Shown: piece by piece, positions 44,908 to 56,712 of the stretch
Position numbering within the stretch: position 1 is the stretch's first letter
Layout: every line of letters starts with the position of its first letter
Program-made: the position numbers and the translations under genes
Source of the DNA: Dendrobium chrysotoxum
Lineage: Eukaryota > Streptophyta > Magnoliopsida > Asparagales > Orchidaceae
Assembly (NCBI GenBank): GCA_019925795.1
Contig: CM034314.1
Span: forward strand, 38,557,774-38,621,773
Reading direction: 5' to 3'
Length of the DNA: 64,000 nucleotides
Notes under the pieces: model-generated
Told to the model about the DNA's origin: nothing
The model's input: the letters and a program-made list of their open reading frames with translations, nothing else
Databases searched by the model: none

Positions 44908-46633
44908 TGAAAGTGCGAATAGGTTGTTAGACCTATTACTCACGTCCCTAGGCTAACCAAGAGAGGGGGTGAATTGGTCCTTTTAAAAATTACTCTTTGA
45001 ATTTTGGAAAAAATTTAAGTAAATCATACTATACGATTTGACTTCGTACAGTACGAATAGAGTTAATTTTCTACTTCTTTCAAATCACAGAATTTTAACC
45101 ACAGAAAGAAAATAAAACTCAGAAAAAGAACAGTGCAGAAAAGTAAACAGAAAGAATAGAAAATACCATAATTTATAGTGGTTCGGTCAAACACGACCTA
45201 CATCCACTCCCTAGAGACTCCTTCTCTAGGTATTGCACTAAACTCAAGTGACTCTCCTTTTGTCCCCACAGCAAGGCGGAGAAGCCTTTACAAACTCTCT
45301 TCCACCAACCCGATGCGGCAGAGAACCGCCATCCTTTTTCACCCTCCTGGTGAAGCCAGAGAACCAAACATCCTTTTACACTCTCCAAGTGCGGTAGAGA
45401 ACTGTCGTCCTTTTTCACCCTCCAAGTGATGGTAGAGAATCGTCATCCTTTTTCGCCCTCCAAGTGATGGTAGAGAACCGGTATCCTCTCAAACAAAACT
45501 CTTGCAAAATTCTTCATGGAAATTAAGAAGATGCTTGAAGAACAAGTAAAGAAATCCTCATAATTGGATAACCTTGTGAATCCCTTCACAATTCTCTCTT
45601 CAAAGATTTCTCAACACTCACTCCGAAACACTCTCCCAATCACTCTCCCTTTCACTCTCCAAAAGAATTTTCACAGAAGGATATTTTTAGAAGTTAGTTT
45701 AAAGATCCTTATTTACTAAAGGCAAGAAAACCTATCCAAAAATTTAATTTTTCAAGTTTCACGCTTCCCGATTGTCCCGTACGATCGATCTTCGTATTAT
45801 ACGAATTGTTCAAATCACTGAACGATTCGTCTTGTACGATTCCATACAAACCTAAAATAGAGTCATTTGTACCATAAAATCTTCTGTACGAATTATATTT
45901 TGTACTGTACGAATAGTTCAAAAATGAATGATTTGTCCCGTACGAACCAAGATGAACCCAATTCAGTGCCCTTCGTACAATAAAATATCATGTACGAGCT
46001 AAATTTCGTACTATACGAATAGTTCAAAAATGAACGATTCATCCCGTATGAACCAGTACGAACCTAATTCAGTGCCCTTCGTACAACAAAATATAGTGTA
46101 CGAAACAAATTTCGTACTGTACGAATAGTTCAAAAATAAATGATTCATCCCATACGAATCAATACGAACCCAATTAAGTGGCCTTTGTACAACAAAATAT
46201 CATGTATGAAATAAATTTCGTACTGTACGAAATGAACTTAGAAAAATTTTCAAGACAAATATGTTCGGTAAGAGGATAAATGTACAGATCGTCCCGTACG
46301 ATTGTATATCGTACTGTACGATCCATTTAAAAATTAAGTTTTTCACTCCCCCATTATGTGTGTGTGCATAGTTATCCAACTTACAATCACACTCTCTCGG
46401 ACTCAAGAAAATAAAAAATACAGACTTCACTTACAATAAATATTAACACTTGAACTTGAAGTCTTCAGAAATCTGGAGTGTGAGTATCTTGAAAAATATG
46501 TTAGTGCACACAAAAAAGAAACTCCACTATATGTTAGGAGAAGAATAAAATAAATAAAAAACTTTTGTAATCATCAAAAAAACAATTTGTATCAGAATTT
46601 TCTTGAACGAACGGATTTACACAAATCATAATA
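44908..46633 (-). mobile_element. Element B 3' LTR
   Basis: Pairs with 54595-56319 and with the solo LTR at 11880-24577. It has the U5 hairpin (about 45208-45232), four leader hairpin units (about 45335-45480), a TATA-like region near 45705-45715 and U3 with a 106-bp tandem repeat. The U3 end reads TATTATG on the minus strand (TGTTATG in the 5' LTR). Confidence 0.92.
45890..46235. repeat. 106-bp U3 tandem repeat, element B 3' LTR
   Basis: The block GAATAGTTCA starts at 45911, 46017 and 46123, exactly 106 bp apart, followed by a partial unit. Each unit has a TTCGTAC-T-GTACGAA palindrome, an inverted pair around ATAGTTCAAAAATGAA, and a CCCGTACGA site. Confidence 0.88.
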
Positions 46634-46647
46634 ATCTCCCCCTTTTT
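46634..46647 (-). promoter_or_regulatory. Polypurine tract, element B
   Basis: Minus strand AAAAAGGGGGAGAT beside the 3' LTR. Confidence 0.92.
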
Positions 46648-47962
46648 AATGATGGCAAAACATTTATTTGTTTGATTTCCATTAAGTTTACATGTCTCCT
46701 AAACTTCCACTAAATAAACACTCCCCCTAAGTAAATGAACTCCTACGCTCCCTCTAAAACCTAAGCTCCCCTTAAAGAAATGACCTATCCTAAATAAGGG
46801 ATAAAAGGAGAACATACTGAATAAGCGAAGGAAAGGGTAAGAAGAACATGCAACACAAGCACTACAAACACTACACACAAGCAAAGTACATATATAAGAA
46901 ACTAAAAACTTAAATGCAATAAGTCAAAATAAAGTCAAGCAAATAAAGTCAAACAATAAAACTCTCCCCCTTTTGACAATAACAAAAAGGGACACTCAAA
47001 ATAGTTGAGAAGTAGAATAATGTTAAATAAAGTTTAACTACAATATTCAAATCAAATGCAAAAAAAATAAAGACTCAAAAGTGTTAGATTGCATATTATA
47101 AGAAGGAGAAGACAAGTTGATCTAAAGTAGTAATGTATTAGATAGATTAGTAGCCTCAACTTTTGCACAAAAGATGAAATAACATTACCAAATTTCTAAG
47201 TCAAAAGTGACAATCATTGATTAGTGAATTTGGAGAAAATGCTAAAGGAAAGAACAATTGGCGATATTACACATCTTTTTAAAGTGTAGGCTAATTTTGT
47301 GCCTCTTTTTAGATTTGGCGACATTGTGCATCTTTTATTGACTGGCATACTTTGTGTCTTTTTAGATTTGGCGACATTGCACATCTTTTATTGTATGAAA
47401 CATTTTGTGCATCTTTTCAAGCTTTGCTTTGTTTGTCTTCATTTGATAAGATTCTTTCCAACAACACTATCTCTAGGTCACAAATATAATAATGAACACT
47501 TTGATATAGAATGTAAGAGTAATATTATGACATTAAATATACATCAATTTAGACTAAATAATACATTTCTAAATAAGATAAAGCAAGATCTTCTAATCCA
47601 CACCAAATCATAACGAAATCTTAAATATTTTTAGAATTTAATATTATGTACAGAATTTTCAATTGTAATAAAAACTCAATTAACATTTTAGAACTTTAAT
47701 CAACTACAGTCGAGTGTTTTAAGATTAGAATATTTCCAGTCAATAACACAAATGATATGCACAGAAACACTTAAACATTTCATTTCTAATCATTTCCAAA
47801 ACATACACCGTAGCAAGCTTTACTTTGGGGCACACATCATATGATAAACTTGCTAAAATTCTCAATATAAAAATATAAAATCAAACATAAACAAGTCAAA
47901 ACATAAAACAGCCTAACAAAAGAAAAGAGAATCACAAACACATCCAAGCCAAATAAAGCATA
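46648..47962 (-). mobile_element. Element B 3' non-coding region
   Basis: No gene. It holds the second PPT-like tract (about 46962-46978) and the hairpin array at 47259-47418. The array lies downstream of the 3' ORF in sense direction. In D and E the array lies upstream of the 3'-ORF tail remnant. Confidence 0.7.
47259..47418. repeat. Tandem ~30-40-bp hairpin repeats, element B
   Basis: Five or so units based on GGCGACATTGTGCATCTTTT and variants, in reverse orientation to those of D and E as expected for a minus-strand element. Confidence 0.75.
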
Positions 47963-49062
47963 CTAGAAATCTAAAGGACCCTGATCTGGAGGAGGTGGTG
48001 GAGCGCGGAACAGAGCAAAATAGTTGTTTAGCGTTACAATATTTGTGTTCACAGAATCAAATTGTTCTCTTATCCACACTATATCCTCTTTGTATTGATC
48101 ATCCTGCTGCTTTAGGTGCACCTCCATATGATCAAATCTTCGATCCATCCTACTAAATTGCTGGACCATATCCTGGTAGAAGTCTTGGTTGGGTCCAGGT
48201 CCAGGTGCAGGTGCAGGAGCAGGAGCAGGTGCAGGTTCATAATCAGAACTAATTACATTTTCATCTCTCCCAAAAAGTTCTCTAAAAGAGACATCAATGA
48301 AATATAGTGGGAGTTCTGAAGGTCCGTCAGGATGGATTATGTTGTACTTTTTCTCAATAATAAAATAGATTACATGACCAAGAGCAATATTCTTCTTCCG
48401 CTTTACACTGGGTTGGCCAATATCAGTAAGGTAAAAAATGTAGTCCAAAAGCAGTTGGGCTTCATCAATAGATTGACCAGACATGATTAGGTAAGTGACA
48501 CAAGAGAGAAGAGGGGTCATGTTTACTCTATCTCTGGCCTTAGGAATGATGGAGCTCCTGAGAACATGTTGAATTATACGAGCATTTTAATTTAAGGTGT
48601 CGACTTGAGGAACATGAGTTGGTTGTCTTACACCTCTAATGACTTGATTGACTTCAGTCCAATCATAGTCAAATCAAGCAGTTAAAGTATTTTCCCGTAT
48701 GCCTAAGGTTCTTAGATGAAAGTACTCTCCTAGATCCTCCTTGGTAATCTCTACTCTCTGTTTCAGAACATAGGATCTGATCCTAGTATGATCATGACTA
48801 AAAGTCATATTGGCTAGAAAAACATGAAAGAGGTCTCTATTGTATGAGTAGATTAGAGTGAGAAGGAGAAATGGGTAGTATCAAAGAGAGGCATTACTGT
48901 AAAATGGAGAATTTCCTGTAGCAGAATACTGGAAGGAGTGATTTTGGATGCGGCATACCTATAGTATGCCTCTTCATTTTGCCCACTAAAAAAATTATCA
49001 ACCCAGTCCCTCCTAGAAGAAGCCCCTCTGGATTGACGCACTATTTTTCCACTTCCTGACAT
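47963..49062 (-). pseudogene. 3' ORF of element B
   Basis: ATG at 49062, shortly after a TATA box (49116-49130). The first 69 codons are open to 48853. After a broken stretch the second part (48520-47963) is open. It contains TPLLSCVTYLIM, an ALGHV motif shared with A's ALGHVIGY, an alternating Ala-Pro linker, a basic/acidic coiled-coil-like segment and the tail PPPPPDQGPLDF. It is the same length and order as the 3' ORF of A, with moderate identity. No signal peptide or clear transmembrane helix. Function unknown. Confidence 0.78.
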
Positions 49063-49115
49063 CTTTATATTATGCTCTAAAGGGTTTGAAGTGAAGGTGA
49101 AATGAGAGAAAATGA

Positions 49116-49130
49116 CCCTCCCTTTTATAG
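49116..49130 (-). promoter_or_regulatory. TATA box upstream of the 3' ORF, element B
   Basis: Minus strand CTATAAAAGGGAGGG, about 55-65 nt before the ATG at 49062. It matches the box in element A. Confidence 0.65.
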
Positions 49131-49139
49131 AAAATCAGA

Positions 49140-49530
49140 TCAATCGTACTGTACGAAATTATTTCATACCAGACAAAATTTATTTCGTCCGGGACGAATT
49201 GAATTTCGTTCGAGACTAACGAAAGCAGTCAAAATGAAATAGTTTTTCATAAACTGCTCGTCCTGAGGCATTCTTTCTTACAGGCTTTTTGACTTCCCAA
49301 TCGTACAGACGATGACGTGTTCGTACGGGACGATCAGAAAATTTAAGATCGTTTAGGCGACGGTTAGGGTCGTCTTCATGTGAAACGGCACTTGGATCGT
49401 ACAGACAAATGATGTATTCATATGTACGATCATCAATAATAACTGACACTAACCGTGATTCCTCCCCCATTCGTACAGACGAAGTTCATGCAATCGTATA
49501 GTACGATGATGTCATCGTACAGTATGAATA
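49140..49530. promoter_or_regulatory. Palindrome cluster upstream of the 3' ORF, element B
   Basis: Several CGTAC/GTACG and CGTCC/GGACG sites upstream of the TATA box, including one pair 21 bp apart near 49496-49527. Fewer sites are intact than in element A. Confidence 0.6.
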
Positions 49531-49728
49531 GACAAAATAAAATAAACTTTCATCTCTCCAATCTTATAGGTTTCCAACATTCAACTAAAGAACAATTTAA
49601 AATTTTATATATTTTTTTAAAAATGACAACACAAAAAATACCAATAAAATATAAAACACTAAAAAATAAATCACTTGCAATGAACATACCAACAAACACA
49701 TATAAACACATATTTGTAGAATTTTTAA

Positions 49729-52700
49729 TCAAGCATTTAGATCAATTACACCTAGCCTTGTCCTTAACATGCTAAAAGTGTCAAAAGCTAAGGGTTTTGT
49801 GAAAATATCTGCAAGCTGATCTTTAGTAACGATATGATATAGTTCAATTTCCCCTTTTGCTACATGATCTCTTATAAAATAATGCCTTATATCAATATGC
49901 TTGGTTCTAGAATGTTGGATAAAATTATTTGAAATACAAATGGCACTAGTATTATCACAAAAGATTGGAATGGTGCTAATTGAAAATCTTAAGTGACTCA
50001 ATTGTTGTTTCAATCAAAGCACTTGTATTACACAACTCCCTAAGGTAATAGATTCTGCTTCAGCTGTAGAAAGTGCTACTAAATTTTGTTTTCTACTGGA
50101 CCAAGATACTAATGAATTTCTAATGAATTGACATGTCCCAGAAGTACTTTTCTTATCCACACTACAGCCTACAAAATCAGAATCTGAGTATCCAATAATA
50201 TCAAAAGAAGAACTATTCTTAGGATACCAAATCCCTAAATTTTGAGTTCCAGAAGATATCTTAAAATCTTTTTCACTGCTGTTAAATGTGATTCATTTGG
50301 ATCAGCTTGAAATCTAGCACATAAGCAAATAATAAACATAATGTCAGGTCTGCTAGCAGTCAAATAAAGCAAAGATCTAATTATTCCTCTAAACTTCTTT
50401 TGATCAACAGATTTTCCCTTAGGATCCTTATCTAATAGTACTGAGGAACTCATGGGTGTAGTTATTGGTTTAGCATTATCTATTTCATTCTTTTTGAGGA
50501 TATCCTTAACATACTTAGATTGATAAAAAAAAGTTTTTTCCTCATTTTGCTTTATGCTAAAACCAAAAAAATAACTCAAATCACCCATCAAACTCATCTC
50601 AAATTCACTACTCATTATCTTTAAAAATTCATCACATAGATTTTTATCAGTTGATCCAAAAATGATGTCATCCACATATATTTGTATAATGAGTATTTCA
50701 TTTTCAATTCTTTTCAAAAATAGAGTGGTGTCCACACTTCCTTGAACAAATGATCATTTTAATAAGAAAGTGCTTAACCTCTCATACCATGCTCTAAGTG
50801 TTTGTTTTAGTCCATATAATGCCTTTTTTAATTTAAAAACATGATTAGGGAATTTAGAATTTTCAAAACCTAGAAGTTGCTCAACATAAACATCCTCTTC
50901 TATCACCCCATTCAAAAAGGCACTCTTAACATCCATTTCGTATAATTTAAAATCTTTAAAACAGGCAAAGGCTAACAAAACTCTAATTACAAAGGCTAAC
51001 AAAATGTCTCCTCAAAATCAATTCCTTCTATTTGATTATACCCCTTAGCTACCAATCTAGCCTTATTTCCCACAACAGCTCCTGAATCATTCATTTTATT
51101 TTTGAACACCCACTTAGTCCCAACTACACTTTGATCTTTTGGCCTTTCAATTAGCTCCCAAATATCATTTCTCTTGAATTAATTTAACTCTTCTTGCATG
51201 GCCAAAACTCAAAATTCATCCAAAAGTGCTTGTTCTATATTAGTGGGTTCAATCATTGAAATAATTGCTGAATGATTTACCTCTTTCCTCAAACCTTGCC
51301 TAGTCCTTACTCCTTCACTTGGTTCTCCTAAAATCAATTCTTTAGGATGACTTCTAACAAATTTCCATTCTCTAGGCAATTGGTTTTCTTTTTTCTTTTC
51401 AACCCTTTCTTCAACTTTTGGATCTTCAAGTTTTTGGGTTACTACCTCAACCTCATATTCATCCAACTTAGACCACTTACTATCATAAGATTCATCAAAA
51501 ATAACATGTATGGTCTCCTCAACTACCAATATTTTTTTTTATTAAAAACTCTAGGATTTTTCAACACTTGAATAACCTAGAAAGATTCTTTCATCAGATT
51601 TTGGATCAAATTTTCCTAAGAGAGTTTTATCATTATTATGAATGAACACTTTACATCCAAAAATATGTAGATGTGATAGGTTGGGACTCCAACCTTTAAG
51701 AAGTTCATAGGGTGCCTTATTTAATTTAAACCTTATGTACACCCTATTTAACACGTAGCACGCTGTGCTAACTGCTTCAGCCCAAAAATATTTAGGAAAT
51801 GAATACTCTGCCAATATGGCCCTAGCAGTTTCAACTAATGTCCTATTTTTCTTTCTACAACTGCATTCTATTGAGGTGTCTTAGAAGCTGAGAAGTTGTG
51901 TTCAATCCCATGAGATTTGCAAAAATCATTTAACATTTCATTTTCAAATTCTCCCCCATGATCACTTTGGATAGTAACTATTTCAAAACCTAATTTCCTC
52001 TGAATCCAAGTGGCAAAATCTCTAAACTCTTCAAATAATTCACTCTTATGATTCAAAAATCTAATCCAGGTGAATCTAAAATAGTCATCCATAATAACAT
52101 ACCCAAATCTTTTTCCTCCTAGACTTAAGGTACTAATAGGTCCAAAAAAATCCATGTAAAGAATTTCTAAGGGCTTGCTAGTCCTAATTTCCTTGATTGA
52201 ATTGAAAGAGGATCTCACATGTTTTCCTAATTGACATGCATCACATAAGTGATCTTTAGTGAAGTCTAATTTAGGTACACCTCTAACTAGTTGCTTTTGA
52301 GTGATTTTCCAAATATTTCTCATATTAGCATGATAAAGCCTTCTATGTCATAATCATGATTCATCAGATATAGTTTTCAAACACAGAGCAGTAGAAAGAT
52401 TAACAAAACTCAAATCTAGCATGTAAACATTATTAACTCTATCCCCCATTCAAAACAACAGTTCCATTTAGACTAATAACACAACAAGTAGGCAAAAACT
52501 TTATATGATATCCCTTGTCACATAATTGACTTATACTCAACAGATTATGTTTCAAACCTTCAACCAATAGCACATTTTCAATCACAAACTTTCTAGAGTT
52601 TCCAATTATACCTGTACCTACCACTCTCTTGGTAGTATTATCTCCAAGTGTAACCTTGCCTCCATTCCTGGCTTCCAGCATTATAAATTGATTCGTATCT

Positions 52701-52740
52701 CCAGTCATATGCTTTGAGCAGCCGCTATCCAGGTACCAAA
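49729..52740 (-). pseudogene. pol: Pol of element B
   Basis: In sense order: protease with an intact LDSGCS site (about 52715-52740) and an open stretch to 52439, then integrase (52323-51868 and 51814-51551) with the CDACQLGK finger end. The core Asp in QSDHGGEFE is kept, with a break at the final E block. RT follows in pieces (51529-50754 and 50735 onward) with YVDDIIFGS at about 50670. RNase H (to 49729) has DNTSAI and TKHID motifs. Several stops and frameshifts separate the pieces. Confidence 0.88.
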
Positions 52741-52782
52741 TACTCTCATGAGATCTTGTGTGAGAGTGTTCCTACAAAATGA

Positions 52783-54536
52783 TCAAACATTAGTCTTGGA
52801 AACCCAAACAAGTTTGGGTTCTCCTCTTGACAAATTTAAACCATATGCATGTGTGATATGCTGTGATTTATGCACCTTAGGTCTCCACACTAAATGTATT
52901 CTATATCCAAGTGTACAAGTGTAGGAAATATGTCCAAAACTACCACAAGAAAAATTCTTTATTCCTGGTAAAGGATTCACCAATCTATTTGTCCTGAAAA
53001 TTTTCTTCTTAGACTTTGAATCACTGGTCTTGTAGTAGGATTCGTGAAAAACTTCAAGTTTGGGTGGATTTCTATTTTCTTTAAGTGCTTTTAACTGAAC
53101 TTTAAGATAAGCATTAGCACTTTCTAGAATCAAATTATCAATATTTAAATCATGCTCTCTAGTATCTGATTCATCCATATAAGTTTTAAAATTATTTTCA
53201 AGTTCAGTGTGAGAGGATTTAAATAAATTATGTTGTTTGTTTAAATCATCAAACTCATCCAACAAGGTCATGTGGTTGCTATCAATTAATGCATGATCTT
53301 TCCTAAGGATCTCATATTCTTTCGGCAGCTCTAAATAATCCAAATTTAATTTAGCATGTAGTTTTTTCAGTTTCCTAAATGTTGTATGTATGCGTTCAAA
53401 AACTTCAAACAATTCTTCATAACTTAAGTCACATACCTCTTCTTGATCTGATTGATCAAGATTGTCAGCCATTAAGCACAAATTTGTGACTTTCTCTTCT
53501 GGTACAGTTTCTGAGGAATCTGAAGCTAAGTCCGCCCAAAATGCTTGATGAAGTCTCTTTTTACCCCTTCTTTCCTTTGGTTTCTCCTCGGCCTTCTCCT
53601 TGTTAGGATTTCCCTTGAGATTGGGGCACTCTGTCTTTATGTGTCCTGGCTTCCTGCACTCATAGCAAATGACTTCATTAGAAGCCTTAACATTCTTTTT
53701 GAACTTACCTTTGTTTCACTATTGGCATCTTCACTGCTTCTTTTATAGGAAACTTCTAAATTGCCTTGTCATCAAGGTAATATCCTCTTCATCCTCAGGT
53801 AGTGACTGATCACTTTTTGAATCGTCCACCTTTAAAGCTATGTTCTTCTCCTTTAGCTTCTCAACTGCATTAATCTGTCTTTGAGTCACATATTGCTCGT
53901 AAGCAATTAGTGATCTAAGAAGATTGTCAGCATAATAAACATTTAAATCTTTAGATTCTATTATTACAATTATCTTTGCATTATATGTAGTAGGTAAGCA
54001 ACAAAGTATCTTGTTAACTTTTTTTGTATTAGTTAACTCCCTACCTAAAGCATGTAATGAAGTGGCTAGTGAGTAAAATGTGTGTATATGTCTAAGACTG
54101 ATTCATTCGGTTTCATGCGAAATAGTTCATAGTCATGCAAGAGAATGTTCAACCTAGTTTGTTTCACTTCATTTGTACCTTCATAAGTAATGCAAAGCCT
54201 ATCCTAAATTTCTTTTCGTGATTTAAAAGTTGAAACACGCATGTAATCTTCTGATTTTAAAGCACAAAAGAAACTATTCAAATACTTAGCATTTAATTGA
54301 GCTAGCTCACATTCTTCTACACTCCATTCGGCAAAAGGTATTTAAACTCTAATTTCTTCTACAATTCTAGTGGGTTCAGTATAACCTTCCTGTACAAACA
54401 TCCACATGTGATAATCAAGAGATTATAGAAATGTAGACATGTGAGTTTTCTAAAAATTAAATAGGATATTATCAAACAAAGGTGGTCTAGTGATCGAGTA
54501 ACCTTTTAAAATATTTCTATTTCCAAAATTAGCCAT
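52783..54536 (-). pseudogene. gag: Gag of element B
   Basis: ATG at 54536 begins MANFGN. The N-terminal part is broken by stops. The first knuckle lies near 53650-53680. The C-terminal part (53481-52783) is open for 232 codons, with a long acidic coiled coil and a second knuckle lacking its first Cys (SCGSFGHISYTC). It ends at TGA 52783-52785, directly after VWVSKTNV. Confidence 0.86.
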
Positions 54537-54580
54537 GATCGAATTTCAAAAAGTATTTTAAACAGTGATTTTTGAAATTG

Positions 54581-54592
54581 GCTCTGATACCA
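54581..54592 (-). promoter_or_regulatory. Primer binding site, element B
   Basis: Minus strand TGGTATCAGAGC, two bases from the 5' LTR. Confidence 0.95.
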
Positions 54593-54594
54593 CT

Positions 54595-56319
54595 TGAAAG
54601 TGTGAATAGGTTGTTAGACCTATTGCTCATGTCCCTAGGCTAACCAAGAGGGGGGGTGAATTGATCCTTTTAAAAATTACTCTTGGAATTTTGGAAAAAA
54701 TTTAAGTAAATTGTACTGTACGATTTGACATCGTATAGTACAAACAGAGTTAATTTTCTACATCTTTCAAATCACAAAATTTCAACCACAGAAAGAAAAT
54801 AAAACACAGAAAAAGAACAGTGCAGAAAAGTAAACAGTAAGAACAAAAAACACCAGAATTTATAGTGGTTCGGTCAAACACGACCTACATCCACTCCCTA
54901 GAGACTCCTTCTCTAGGTATTGCACTAAACTCAAGTGACTCTCCTTTTACCCCTACAGCAAGGTAGAGAAGCCTTTACAAACTCTCTTCCACCAACCCGA
55001 TGCGGCAGAGAACCATTGTCCTTTTTCACCCTCCTAGTGAAGGCAGAGAACCAAACGTCCTTTTACACTCTCCAAGTGCGGTAGAGAACAGTCATCCTTT
55101 TTCACCCTCCAAGTGACGGCAGAGAACCGTCATCCTTTTCCACCCTCCAAGTGATGGCAGAGAACCAGTATCCTCTCAAATAAAACTCTTGCAAAAGTCT
55201 CCAAGAAAATTAAGAAGATGCTTGAAGAACAAGTAAAGAAATCCTCACAATTGGATAACCTTGTGAATCCCTTCACAATTCTCTCTTCAAAGATTTCTCA
55301 ACACTAACTCCCAAACACTCTTATAATCATTCTCCCTTTCAATCTACAAAAGAATTTTCACAGAACGATATTTCTATAAGTCAGTTTAAAGATCCTTATA
55401 TACTAATGGCAAGAAAAATCATCCAAAAACTGAATTTTTCAAGTTTCACGCGTCCCGATCATCCCGTACGATCAATCTTCGTACTGTACAAATAGTTCAA
55501 ATCATTGAACGATTCGTCTCGTATGATTCCATACGAACCTAAAATAGAGTCGTTCGTACCATAAAATCTTCTGTACGAATTATATTTCGTACTGTACGAA
55601 TAGTTCAAAAATGAACGATTCATCCCGTACGAACCAGTACAAACCCAATTCAGTGCCCTTCGTATAACAAAATACCATGTATGAAATAAATTTTGTACTG
55701 TACGAATAGTTCAAAAATGAACGATTCATCCCGTACGATCCAGTACGAACCTAATTCAGTGCCCTTCGTACAACAAAATATAGTGTACAAAATAAATTTT
55801 GCACTGTATGAATAGTTCAAAAATGAACGATTCGTTCAGTACGAAACAGTATGAACCCAATTCAGTGCCCTTCATACAACAAAATATCATGTATGAAATA
55901 AATTTCATACTGTATGAAATGAACTTAGAAAATTTTTCAAGACAAATATGTTCGTTAAGAGGATAAATGTACAAATCGTCCCGTACGATTGTATATCGTA
56001 CTGTACGATTAATTTAAAAATTAAGTTTTTCACTCCCCCATTTTATGTGTGTGCATAGCTATCCAACTTACAATCACACTCTTCAGACTCAAGAAAATAA
56101 AAAATACAGACTTCACTTATAATAAACATTAACACTTGAACTAGAAGTCTTCAAAAATCTGGAGTATGAGTATCCTGAAAAACATGTTAGTGCACACAAA
56201 AAAGAAACTCCAATATATGTTAGGAGAAGAATAAAATAAATAAAAAACTTTTGTAATCATCAAAAAAATAATTTGTATCAGAATTTGTTTGAACGAACGA
56301 ATTTACACAAATCATAACA
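54595..56319 (-). mobile_element. Element B 5' LTR
   Basis: 1725 bp. It has leader hairpins (about 55015-55170) and TATA-like TATATAAGG on the minus strand (about 55395-55405). The 106-bp tandem repeat (GAATAGTTCA blocks at 55598, 55704 and 55810, the last with one change upstream) follows. It ends with CA before the target duplication. Confidence 0.93.
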
Positions 56320-56712
56320 AAAAGCACTTCTGGGACATGTTAATTCATAAGACAATCCTTAGTCTACTGGTCTAGTAGAAAATAAAACTTAGTTGTATTG
56401 TCCACTACTGAAGTTGAATACATTGCCTTAGGAAGTTATGTGGCCCAAGTTCTTTGGTTAAAGTAATATATTTTGGATCTAGTACTTCCTGTAGGCACAA
56501 TTCTAGTCCTATATGATAACACTAGTGCCATTTACATTTCAAAGAATTCAATCCAACACTCTAGGACCAAACACATCGACATCAGGCACCACTTCATTAG
56601 GGACCATATTACCCAAGGAGACATAGAGCTGCATCATGTAGCCACTGAAAACCAACTTGTAGATATCTTTACAAAACCACTGGCCATAAAACCTTTAGCA
56701 CCTTAAGAAGTA
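56320..56712 (+). pseudogene. pol: RNase H of element E, resumed
   Basis: Continues DRK-STSGTC from 44907. It contains the VEYIALGS block with the catalytic Glu (about 56410-56440), DNTSAIYISKN (about 56515), TKHIDIRHHFIRDH (about 56569) and the C-terminal DIFTKPLA. Stops occur before 56473 and the end is shifted near 56690. This proves that E and the left part are one element. Confidence 0.9.

Larger units (their letters stand above)
44908..56319 (-). mobile_element. Sirevirus element B, complete structure
   Basis: 11.4 kb. LTRs are 44908-46633 and 54595-56319. The perfect target duplication AAAAG is at 44903-44907 and 56320-56324. In sense order it has 5' LTR, PBS 54581-54592, gag, pol, 3' ORF, hairpin array, PPT 46634-46647 and 3' LTR. 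The LTRs differ by about 7% over the first 300 bases by eye. It is inserted in the RNase H of element E. All genes are interrupted. Confidence 0.93.

Noticed and set aside
45178..45429. Plus-strand frame with Pro/Ser-rich repeats, also seen at 12144-12552 and 1652-1834
   Set aside because: It is the antisense reading of the leader hairpin units and occurs in every LTR of this orientation.
49216..49470. 84-codon minus-strand frame upstream of the B 3' ORF
   Set aside because: It overlaps the palindrome cluster, lies upstream of the TATA box and has no counterpart in element A.
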